From assembly GCA_045637525.1 (NCBI GenBank), contig JAZTZP010000169.1:1-64000 (forward strand): a DNA stretch of 64,000 nt, read 5' to 3'. The position numbers and the translations under genes are program-made. This document shows positions 30,560 through 37,809 of the stretch, piece after piece (position 1 is the first letter of the stretch; the number at the start of each line of letters is the position of its first letter). The DNA is from JAZTZP01 sp045637525. Its GTDB lineage: Bacteria; Bacillota; Clostridia; UBA1381. The notes beneath the pieces are model-generated. The model made no database searches and was not told the DNA's origin. It saw only the letters and a program-made list of their open reading frames with translations.

Positions 30560-31444
30560 TTATCCCTTCACGCTTCCGACAGTAAGTCCCTTTGTAAAAT
30601 ACTTCTGAAAAAACGGAAATACAACAAGCATCGGACCGGCAGCAAGAATAGCCATAGCAAACTTCATGTTGTCGGTCTGCCCTGTCTGATTCGCAAACAT
30701 TGCACCGGCTCCCGTATCGGCAACGTTTTTTAAAAACTCAGCTTCTCTTAATATTTTCTGCAAAAGATATTGCAGTGAATAAAGTCTTGTGTCTGTTATG
30801 TAAATAAGAGTTGTACTCCAGTCATTCCATTTTCCGAGAAGAATCATAAATCCAACAGTCGCTAAAACCGGTTTTGAAAGCGGTAATATTATTCTTGCAA
30901 AAATTACGGTTTCTATCGCTCCGTCAATACGTGCCGCCTCAACAATTCCATCAGGCAGTCCCTGAAAAAACGTTCTTATTATTATAACATGCCACGCACT
31001 TACAAGAGACGGGATTATATACACCCATATGGTATTATTAAGCTGCAGATACTTTGTGATTAATATGTATGACGGTACAAGTCCACCGTGAAAAAGCATT
31101 GTAATGAGAAGATAAACAGATATTCCTTTTCTCAGTTTAAATTCCCTTCTTGAAAGCGCATACGCAAGCAAACTCATAACAATCAATGAAAGCACAGTCG
31201 CAACAGTTGCGAAAAATATCGTCACTTCATATGACCTTATAAGCTGTGTCGGATTTTTAAGCGTTGCGTAATACGCATCAAAATTAAGCGCCTTCGGTAT
31301 AAGCTTATACCCGTATTTAGTAATAGCCTCAGCATCCGTTATCGAAATTGATATAATAAGAAGAAACGGAACTAAAAATATAAGTGCCATAAGTACAAGA
31401 ATAATACTGCGAACAGGATGTATTTTCTTTAATTTTTTTCCCAT
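30560..31444 (-). CDS. Sugar ABC transporter permease (LplC/YtcP type)
   Basis: This is a 294-residue integral membrane protein with about six hydrophobic segments. The cytoplasmic EAA loop reads EAARIDGAIETVIFARIILP, which contacts the ATPase. It is the second permease of a carbohydrate uptake class 1 importer and lies 20 bases after the first. No ATP-binding subunit is encoded nearby, so it probably uses a shared MsmX-like ATPase. Confidence 0.93.
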   Translation of the reverse strand: MGKKLKKIHPVRSIILVLMALIFLVPFLLIISISITDAEAITKYGYKLIPKALNFDAYYATLKNPTQLIRSYEVTIFFATVATVLSLIVMSLLAYALSRREFKLRKGISVYLLITMLFHGGLVPSYILITKYLQLNNTIWVYIIPSLVSAWHVIIIRTFFQGLPDGIVEAARIDGAIETVIFARIILPLSKPVLATVGFMILLGKWNDWSTTLIYITDTRLYSLQYLLQKILREAEFLKNVADTGAGAMFANQTGQTDNMKFAMAILAAGPMLVVFPFFQKYFTKGLTVGSVKG

Positions 31445-31463
31445 ATCATTAACTCCTTCCTTA

Positions 31464-32423
31464 TCAGAACATGCTGTTATCAGGATTAATTTTCCTTACA
31501 ATTGCATTTGATGTAACCACTAAGATTAAAGATACAACTGACTGGAATAATCCTACAGCCCCTGTCATTCCCATGTTGTTTGCCTGCTGCAGACCTCTGA
31601 ATACATAGGTGTTTATTATATCCGTTGTAGGATAAAGAATTCCTATATTCATCGGCACCTGATAAAACAGACCAAAATCTCCGCTTATAAGCGAGCCTAT
31701 TCCCAAAATAAGCAAAATACATATTATGGATGAAAGCTCCGGAATTTTTATGTATCTTACCTCTTGCCATTTGCTTGCCCCGTCGATGCGTGCAGCTTCA
31801 AACAAGCTTTCATCAATTCCCATAAGCGCCGCATAGTACATTATGGAATTCATGCCGACATGCTTCCATATATTTGTTACAGTCAGAATTACGGGCCAGT
31901 ATCTGTAATCTGAATACCAGTCTATGCTTTCGCCTCCGAAAAGGTTTATTACTGAATTTAAAACCCCGTAATTAGGATTAAGCATGGCATATACAATATA
32001 CGCAACCAAAACCATTGATATAAAATGCGGTAAAATCATTATTGTCTGAAATGTCTTAAGAGCTAATCTTGATTTAACCTCATAAAGTACCAATGCAAGT
32101 GCTAAAGCTGAAATAATTCCGGTAATCTGAAAATTTATTCCGTAAAGCACGGTATTTCTCAAAACTCTCCATGCATCGTTTGACTCAAAAAAGAATCTGA
32201 AATTTTCAAAGCCCACAAACGCACTCTTAAATATTCCAAGGTTAGGATTAAAATCCTTAAATGCTATTATTATACCTACCATCGGCAGATAGCTGAAAAC
32301 AAATACTAAAAGCAGTGCCGGCAATGAAAACAATGTAAGCTCTATATTCATTCTTCTGCTTAACTTATGCGTTTTTATCTTGTCTCCCGTATTTTTCTTT
32401 TTTGCAATCACATTATCCTGCAA
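31464..32423 (-). CDS. Sugar ABC transporter permease (LplB/YteP type)
   Basis: This 319-residue membrane protein has a short basic N-terminus and about six transmembrane segments, with the EAA loop EAARIDGASKWQEVRYIKIP. The likely start is ATG or a slightly internal codon behind GGGAGG. It is the first gene of the roughly 24-kb operon, downstream of a 17-bp-spaced promoter and a tandem operator at 32457-32521. Confidence 0.92.
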   Translation of the reverse strand: MQDNVIAKKKNTGDKIKTHKLSRRMNIELTLFSLPALLLVFVFSYLPMVGIIIAFKDFNPNLGIFKSAFVGFENFRFFFESNDAWRVLRNTVLYGINFQITGIISALALALVLYEVKSRLALKTFQTIMILPHFISMVLVAYIVYAMLNPNYGVLNSVINLFGGESIDWYSDYRYWPVILTVTNIWKHVGMNSIMYYAALMGIDESLFEAARIDGASKWQEVRYIKIPELSSIICILLILGIGSLISGDFGLFYQVPMNIGILYPTTDIINTYVFRGLQQANNMGMTGAVGLFQSVVSLILVVTSNAIVRKINPDNSMF

Positions 32424-32456
32424 GATATCTTCCTCCCTTAGTTTAATTATATTATT

Positions 32457-32485
32457 ATTTTACCACAATGCACGCATTCTGACAA
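32457..32485 (-). promoter_or_regulatory. Promoter of the 24-kb polysaccharide operon
   Basis: On the minus strand, TTGTCA (32480-32485) and TAAAAT (32457-32462) are spaced by 17 bases, about 35 bases before the first permease gene. The -35 box is also the last six bases of the second operator half-site, which fits activation by a bound regulator. Confidence 0.75.
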
Positions 32486-32521
32486 GTGACAGAATCGAAC
32501 TTCAAGGTGTCAAATTCGGAC
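32480..32521 (-). promoter_or_regulatory. Tandem direct-repeat operator, probable YesN-type site
   Basis: Two 21-base half-sites lie head to tail on the minus strand: GTCCGAATTTGACACCTTG.. and GTTCGATTCTGTCACTTG... They share GTyCGAnTnTGnCACyT. Two helical turns of spacing and abutment to the -35 box are typical of AraC-family activator sites. A second 42-base copy with 33 identical bases lies at 32844-32885. The adjacent AraC-type response regulator (34634-35800) is the obvious candidate to bind; that is inference. Confidence 0.65.
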
Positions 32522-32571
32522 TTTTTTACCCGGTAGTCTCTTGTTTCTCTTTTTGCTTTTTTTACAAAACC

Positions 32572-32610
32572 AAAAAGAGGACAATTGCTTTTTTGCAAAA
32601 GTCCTCTTTT
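32572..32610 (-). terminator. Terminator after the relic ORF
   Basis: A 10-bp stem, AAAAGAGGAC (32573-32582) with GTCCTCTTTT (32601-32610), encloses a loop with its own TTGC/GCAA pairing. Read leftward it is followed by a T-rich stretch. It separates the relic transcript from the 24-kb operon promoter. Confidence 0.75.
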
Positions 32611-32621
32611 GTTTCTCTTCA

Positions 32622-32798
32622 TTAATTATTTTTCATCATACCCGGTCCCACAAGCAAATAAGCAGTATTTAGAGAAAACACATTAACCTCGCTTTTTTTC
32701 ATGCATTCTATAAAATCCTGTTCATTCAAAAGCTCTCTTTCAGTCCACGCACCTGCAAGCTGCTTCTGCTCCCTTCCGGAATGATTATCACTGTTCTT
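32622..32798 (-). pseudogene. Unrecognised 3' gene remnant
   Basis: An open stretch of 58 codons without an initiator begins directly after a TGA (32799-32801) and ends at TAA 32622-32624. Segments such as GAWTERELLNEQDFIECMKK and NVFSLNTAYLLVGPGMM look protein-like rather than random. An in-frame ATG at MKKSEV has no good ribosome site. It is preceded by its own promoter and operator copy and followed by a terminator, so it is probably the tail of a deleted member of the regulon. I cannot name the family. Confidence 0.5.
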
Positions 32799-32820
32799 TC
32801 ATTTTTTTACATATAATATT

Positions 32821-32849
32821 CTTATATCAAAAAATTTCCATCCTATCAA
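32821..32849 (-). promoter_or_regulatory. Promoter upstream of the relic ORF
   Basis: Minus-strand TTGATA (32844-32849) and TATAAG (32821-32826) are spaced by 17 bases. As in the active copy, the -35 box is the last part of an operator half-site. It may now drive only a short non-coding transcript ending at 32572. Confidence 0.6.
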
Positions 32850-32885
32850 GTGGCAGAATCGGACTTTAAGATGACAATTCCGGAC
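32844..32885 (-). promoter_or_regulatory. Second tandem operator copy
   Basis: Two 21-base half-sites, GTCCGGAATTGTCATCTTAAA and GTCCGATTCTGCCACTTGATA, lie in tandem on the minus strand. 33 of 42 bases match the operator at 32480-32521. It lies 22 bases beyond the stop of the sensor kinase gene. Confidence 0.62.
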
Positions 32886-32906
32886 TTTTATTTTCCCGGA
32901 TAGCTC

Positions 32907-34634
32907 TTATGCAACAGGAATATTAACTGCAATAACAGTACCGTTTTCTCTTTTAACCGTAAGACCGGCACTCTCACCCCATATAGTATCAAGTCTGAAT
33001 TTGACATTTTTAAGTCCAACACGCTTCTCCGCATACATTTCGTCAAACACAGGCTTCTGATTCAACTTCTCAATAGTCTCATCATCTATTCCCCTGCCGT
33101 TATCCGCTATATTTATCTGCATGCGGTCTCCCGACAAAGCTCCTGTTATTTTTATCGTTCCCGGCGCCTGCATATTGTCAAACCCGTGCACTATACAGTT
33201 TTCAATAAGCGGCTGCATAAAAAGCTTTATAACAAGCTTGTCCTCTAATTCATGTGCAATATCAATCACCACATCAAGCGTTGAATCATATCTGCTCTTC
33301 ATAAGGTCTATGTATATCATTGTATACTTAAGCTCCTGAGACAACGGAATGAGTATATTTTTAAAATCAATACTCTCACGCAAAAGTGCCGACAGTCCTA
33401 TTATCATTTCAGAGCTTCTGCTCCTGTACTGCGTTTCCTCCTCTATGGTCCAGTTTATTATATTAAGCGTATTATAAATAAAATGCGGATTTATCTGCGA
33501 CTGCAGCATAAGAGTATGTGCCTTATTTGTTTTTGAAATTGTTTCATTAAGCTCCGTTTTAAGCTGCTTGTTTGCCTCCATCATCATTATAATCTGCCGT
33601 GCAAGGTACCGAATCTCACTATGCTTTAACTTCTGCACCGCATCAATCCCGGGCGGCTTTTCTATAATATCTATTATACTTCTTATCGGCTTCATATTTT
33701 TAAGCGCATAAGCATAGGCTATAATGATACTTGCCAATATAAAGCATAAGAGCATAAAAGAAAAGTTACGAAGAACACCATTCATTTCTTTCACATACTG
33801 ATTTGCAGAGCTTACATTTATATAGCTCCAGTTATAATACTTTGATTTTACATTTGATACACTTACTCTCTCTCCGTCTCTTTCTATATTCTCAATATCC
33901 TTATTGCGTATAATATCACTGCTTTTTATTTCAGATACATTTTTAGAAATGTCCTGTGTGGCATCTGAATACATAATTTCATTATTTCCGCTTACAATAT
34001 AAAATTCCTCTATATCGCTGAAGCTTTTAAGATTTTTTACAAATCTTAATGTATCAATATTTATAATTACCGCTCCCGAATCGCCGCTTTCACTTACCTT
34101 GAGCATTATCGATATCATATGCGGATACACTCCGCGCTTTTGTCTGCTCCAAGCAAATATATGCGGTGCGGATGAAAAACACTCCAAACATCCGGCATCA
34201 TCAAAATCCTCAATCGCATAATCTGTTTGTTCAGAAAATATTGTCTTTCTTTTATCGGAATATACATATATTGAGTCTATATACGACTTTGTTCCTTTAA
34301 GCGTTGACAAACACGAAAGCAGTCTGTTATCTATATCCGCAAATATTTCCTCCGGATTATTCGCATAAATATATGTCTGCACATTAGAATCAGCACTTGC
34401 GTTTATTATCCCTGTTTCAAGCTCTTTAAGCATAATATCCGATAAATTAGATATTTTTTTTGTATCCTCATAATTTAAAGCATCAAATTTATCCTCAATT
34501 GAGTCTACCGTATTTACGTACAAAACAAAATACGATGCAAGAAAAATAACCACGATAATTGCAAGCAGCTCTATAAAGCTGCTTCGCATCAGACTGTTTT
34601 TTTCATCTCTTCTTATTTTAAAAAATTTTCTCAT
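32907..34634 (-). CDS. YesM-type sensor histidine kinase
   Basis: This 575-residue membrane sensor has an N-terminal transmembrane segment, an extracellular sensing region of about 250 residues (Cache-like), a second segment near 290-310, then a His_kinase domain with QSQINPHFIYNTLN (His near 384). A HATPase_c domain follows with LIENCIVHGFDN and ADNGRGID. The family senses extracellular saccharides or cell-envelope signals and phosphorylates a YesN-type regulator. Its start overlaps the regulator stop by one base (TAATG), so they are coupled. The position next to the importer operon suggests it senses the polysaccharide breakdown products. Confidence 0.92.
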   Translation of the reverse strand: MRKFFKIRRDEKNSLMRSSFIELLAIIVVIFLASYFVLYVNTVDSIEDKFDALNYEDTKKISNLSDIMLKELETGIINASADSNVQTYIYANNPEEIFADIDNRLLSCLSTLKGTKSYIDSIYVYSDKRKTIFSEQTDYAIEDFDDAGCLECFSSAPHIFAWSRQKRGVYPHMISIMLKVSESGDSGAVIINIDTLRFVKNLKSFSDIEEFYIVSGNNEIMYSDATQDISKNVSEIKSSDIIRNKDIENIERDGERVSVSNVKSKYYNWSYINVSSANQYVKEMNGVLRNFSFMLLCFILASIIIAYAYALKNMKPIRSIIDIIEKPPGIDAVQKLKHSEIRYLARQIIMMMEANKQLKTELNETISKTNKAHTLMLQSQINPHFIYNTLNIINWTIEEETQYRSRSSEMIIGLSALLRESIDFKNILIPLSQELKYTMIYIDLMKSRYDSTLDVVIDIAHELEDKLVIKLFMQPLIENCIVHGFDNMQAPGTIKITGALSGDRMQINIADNGRGIDDETIEKLNQKPVFDEMYAEKRVGLKNVKFRLDTIWGESAGLTVKRENGTVIAVNIPVA

Positions 34635-35800
34635 TATTCTGTACCCGACTGAATTTTTTTCTTATACTCAAACGGTGAGCATCCTGCGTATGCCTTAAAC
34701 TGCCGCAGAAAAATTCTTTTATCCTTATATCCCAGTTCATTGCTTATGACGTTTACCTTTTCATCTGCTTCAAGCATTCTTTCAGCATGCTTCATTCTGC
34801 ATTCAAGATGATATTCACGAATTGTCTTTCCTGTATCTCTTTTAAAAATACGACCTATATACGTTTCATTTAAAAACACGTGTTCCGCAACTTCATTACG
34901 GGAAAGATTACGGTTATAATTTTCTTCTATAAAGGCTGTAATTCTGTTTGTAATATCACTCTTATCATCATAGGACGGCTCTATACAGTCAAGCATAAGC
35001 TCCATGGTTTTACTGCTGTCTATATCACCGAACTTGTCAAACTCTAAAATCGGTGTTATCGTTATTTCAAGAGGAAGTACACTGTTCATTCCGTTTTCAA
35101 TATCAGAACATAAATTTTTATTATCCGTTATAAAGACGATTTTACTCTGATTTGCACTTTGGTTTATTATATTTATATTTTTAAGAACCGGTCCTGCAAT
35201 ATTATACATTACGTTTTTCATTTGCTGAGCCTCAAAATCCCAGTGCTTATCGTTAAACTCTTCATAATTATGTATAATAACCTCAGCCAACACACCCTTA
35301 GAGCTTTCGATTTTAAAAGGAAAGCGCGCTTCCTTAAAGGCCGCCGACATCTCATCCTCATCTGAATACGCACCGGTAAATAAATCTGCAAAAAAACTTA
35401 TCTGTGCATAATCACTTTCCTCATCGTCAACAAGCTCTTTTTTTAGTTTTTCCAGAGTCTCTTTTATCATAACCGAATTGACAGGCTTTAAAATATAGCT
35501 CCAGACGTTATAATCAATGGCTTTCTGCGCATATTCAAACTCACCGAATCCGCTAAGAACAATCACCTTGCATTTAAACCCCAGCATATCTATTCTTTTT
35601 GCAAGCTCCAGTCCGTCCATAACCGGCATTCTTATATCGGTTATAACAACATCTACTGAATTTGAATACAGAAATGAAAGCGCTTCCTGACCGTTTAAAA
35701 AAGAACCTACTACTTCAAAATCCTTGCAATTGTGTATTATACTGCGTTCTATCCCCCACGAAGCACCTCTCTCATCGTCCACAATAATTATTTTATACAA
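34634..35800 (-). CDS. YesN-type response regulator with AraC DNA-binding domain
   Basis: The frame is open from 35818, but that ATG overlaps the AGGAGG ribosome site; the TTG at 35798-35800, seven bases downstream of AGGAGG, is the better start, giving 388 residues. The receiver domain shows IIIVDDE, phospho-acceptor Asp55 in TDIRMPVMDGLEL and the ILKPVN lysine. The C-terminal AraC helix-turn-helix pair includes NETYIGRIFKRDTGKTIREY and the LGYKDKRIFLRQFKAYAGCS second helix. It is expected to bind tandem direct repeats upstream of target promoters such as those at 32480 and 32844. Confidence 0.9.
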   Translation of the reverse strand: MYKIIIVDDERGASWGIERSIIHNCKDFEVVGSFLNGQEALSFLYSNSVDVVITDIRMPVMDGLELAKRIDMLGFKCKVIVLSGFGEFEYAQKAIDYNVWSYILKPVNSVMIKETLEKLKKELVDDEESDYAQISFFADLFTGAYSDEDEMSAAFKEARFPFKIESSKGVLAEVIIHNYEEFNDKHWDFEAQQMKNVMYNIAGPVLKNINIINQSANQSKIVFITDNKNLCSDIENGMNSVLPLEITITPILEFDKFGDIDSSKTMELMLDCIEPSYDDKSDITNRITAFIEENYNRNLSRNEVAEHVFLNETYIGRIFKRDTGKTIREYHLECRMKHAERMLEADEKVNVISNELGYKDKRIFLRQFKAYAGCSPFEYKKKIQSGTE

Positions 35801-35838
35801 TAAAGCTCCTCCTCTCAATCAAGAACAATATTTACAAC

Positions 35839-35867
35839 ATTATAACACAAAATAATCAATTTGTCAA
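35839..35867 (-). promoter_or_regulatory. Consensus promoter of the two-component genes
   Basis: Minus-strand TTGACA (35862-35867) and TATAAT (35839-35844) are spaced by exactly 17 bases, about 40 bases before the regulator TTG. Both boxes are perfect, predicting substantial basal expression. Confidence 0.85.
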
Positions 35868-36039
35868 CAACCGAATCAATAAGCTCCACGTCCCGAGTTT
35901 GCCACTTTGCAACAAAAATTCGGGAGTTTGACAGTTTTAAAATTAAAAAAATTTAAGTCAAAATGATGCTTGTGATCCCCAACTATATCACCCTTTAGTC
36001 AGCACAAAATACAAATTTTATAAGTTATACACCTTTTTA

Positions 36040-36355
36040 TCAAGTATCTTTCTTTAAAATTCCAATATATTCCTCATAAGCAAATACACGATTACGATTT
36101 GCGTTATTTGTCTGGATAAGGATCCCGCAGTCTTCAAGCCTTTTTACACTTGCCGAAACAGTACTGAATGCAAGAGATAATTCTTCTGACGTTTTCCTGA
36201 TATCAATTATAGGATTTTTCTCAAGATAATCAAAAATTTCTTTTGCAGTTTTTGAAGCTCTGCCCATTTTGTCAATAACAGCAATATTCTTATTATGCAA
36301 TTCAGATAATTTATTGATAGTATCAATGGCATCTTCTGACTTAACACCTTCTTAA
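36040..36355 (-). pseudogene. 3' remnant of a Fic-family protein gene
   Basis: The frame runs from just after a TAA through EGVKSEDAIDTINKLSELHN and MGRASKTAKEIFDYLEKNPI to a winged-helix tail, RNRVFAYEEYIGILKKDT. This is the typical C-terminal part (linker helix plus wHTH) of Fic/DOC-domain AMPylases. The catalytic HPFxxGNGR region is absent and upstream frames are closed. A TTG could start the last 86 codons, but no ribosome site supports it. It is best read as the tail of a deleted toxin-like or regulatory Fic gene. Confidence 0.75.
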
Positions 36356-36488
36356 ATCAAAATCACATATACATTTTAACATGATTATTTTGATTTATCA
36401 AGCTAATTCAAAATAAAACACTTCTATATTTCGAATTATTTAATTAATTAATAATTTCATATAAATATTTTTATTAAGATTTTGATTT

Positions 36489-36554
36489 GAAAAAGCCCTC
36501 GAACAAATATTAAACAAAAAGACAGCCTGTAAAGACTGCCTCTTCATATTATAA
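36489..36554 (+). pseudogene. Scrap matching the AddA C-terminus
   Basis: Between a TGA and a TAA the frame reads EKALEQILNKKTACKDCLFIL. The KALEQILNKK run is identical to the tail of AddA (nucleotides near 7281-7312). 28 of 32 bases match, and all but one of the differences are synonymous. This suggests a relic of a duplicated or acquired addA-like 3' end rather than chance. It overlaps the terminator of the leftward operon. Confidence 0.5.
36511..36544 (-). terminator. Terminator of the GH105-AraM operon
   Basis: Read leftward, a stem AAGAGGCAG/CTGTCTTTT with two G-T pairs encloses a loop of about ten bases and runs into a T-tract. It lies about 70 bases after the dehydrogenase stop. Confidence 0.65.
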
Positions 36555-36616
36555 CATTAAATTTATTACCTCATCTTGCATTTTAAGGCAAAAGAAGTTT
36601 TTTTTATACCTTACAA

Positions 36617-37795
36617 TTAATTAAAGTTATATTTCATTGTTTCATCATATGCATATTCAGCATATTCTTCGAGCATATTGTTGTCATACAAATATTGAAG
36701 CAAAGTATATCTTACTCTGAATGTTCTGCCCCTTAAAACACCTTCAATAAAAGTATCCTTATCAGTCACCGTAAACGGTATTTTAATTTTCTTCTGAAGC
36801 TCTAAAACAGCTTCAAACGCCGGAATATACTTTCCGATAAGCTCTTTAAGCCATTCTTCCTTTGTTTCCTCATACAGCTTTTTATACATCACAATTGCGG
36901 CAAATGTAGCTTCTCCCACTTCTATTCCGTGAAGATTAGGCACCTCTCCCTTTTCGATGTCCATTACTTCCCACGTCTGACCAATCATATGCTCCGTTCC
37001 CGAAGCCGGTCTTGATGAGCCTGTGTATGCAATTCCGAGCCCTGAAATAATAAGCCCGTTAATGGTCTTTTCAGTCGTATCGTTGTTTCGGTCCTTTAAA
37101 GCCGTTGAATACTCTATGCACTGTGCAGTTGCATCAAGCACCATATCAGCCACCTTACGGCAGAAATATTCTCCGGTCATCTTAACAGATAATTCCCAGT
37201 CTAAAATTGCAACATATTTGCCTATCATATCGCCAACGCCTGCAAGCAACAGCTCATACGGAGCCTGAGAACATATATCAAGGTCAATTATAATATGTCT
37301 TGCTATCGAGCAGGTGTATATAATCTTTTTGTTGCCTATTATAAGAGGTGCAACAACAGATGCATACCCGTCCATAGACGGAGCAGTACCGGCAATTCCG
37401 TATTCAATTCCCAGCCGGTAGCTTACCATACGGCAAATATCATTCACCGACCCCGAGCCTACCGCAAGTATATAATCGGGATTGGTTGAAAACGCATTTA
37501 TATCATAGACTTCATCATCTATGCCGGCTTCAATGAGAACTTTTCCTACATTCGCATTTGTAGGAAGTGCCGGATCATCAAGAATACACGTATGTGAAAG
37601 CATTCCGGCATTTTTCAGCAACTCCTCAACACGCTTTCCGGCAACCTTATATGTATTTTCATCCGCAACCATAAAAATTCTCTTATAGTCCTTTAAAATC
37701 TCAGGTATCTTCTCAATTGCATTCTCTGACACCTCAACAACCTTCACAGGAGCAGTGTGTCTCCCTTGTTCACAAGTACATTCCATTTCAAACAT
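36617..37795 (-). CDS. AraM-like sn-glycerol-1-phosphate dehydrogenase family protein
   Basis: This 392-residue iron-containing alcohol dehydrogenase superfamily member is of the EgsA/AraM subgroup. The nucleotide-binding region shows DYILAVGSGSVNDICRM and GTAPSMDGYAS. The metal-site region includes GVGDMIGKYVA and SGTEHMIGQTWE with a conserved His, then NLHGIEVG with another. The family reduces dihydroxyacetone phosphate to glycerol-1-phosphate. B. subtilis AraM sits in the arabinose operon, so its place in a sugar cluster is not unusual. Here it may act on a sugar-acid derivative instead. It follows the beta-propeller gene by 14 bases. Confidence 0.85.
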   Translation of the reverse strand: MFEMECTCEQGRHTAPVKVVEVSENAIEKIPEILKDYKRIFMVADENTYKVAGKRVEELLKNAGMLSHTCILDDPALPTNANVGKVLIEAGIDDEVYDINAFSTNPDYILAVGSGSVNDICRMVSYRLGIEYGIAGTAPSMDGYASVVAPLIIGNKKIIYTCSIARHIIIDLDICSQAPYELLLAGVGDMIGKYVAILDWELSVKMTGEYFCRKVADMVLDATAQCIEYSTALKDRNNDTTEKTINGLIISGLGIAYTGSSRPASGTEHMIGQTWEVMDIEKGEVPNLHGIEVGEATFAAIVMYKKLYEETKEEWLKELIGKYIPAFEAVLELQKKIKIPFTVTDKDTFIEGVLRGRTFRVRYTLLQYLYDNNMLEEYAEYAYDETMKYNFN

Positions 37796-37809
37796 TATTA
37801 TTTTCCTCC

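Larger units (their letters stand above)
32424..32906. other. Regulatory and relic region between sensor kinase and ABC operon
   Basis: There is no intact gene in these 483 bases. Read leftward they hold an operator-promoter pair (32821-32885), a 58-codon relic frame (32622-32798), a terminator (32572-32610) and the second operator-promoter pair of the big operon (32457-32521). The arrangement looks like a collapsed regulated gene followed by an active copy of the same control region. Confidence 0.65.

Noticed and set aside
32480..32521. GTTCGATTCTG resembles a tRNA T-arm
   Set aside because: No acceptor stem, anticodon arm or CCA-side pairing fits around it; the sequence is explained as an operator half-site that is repeated.
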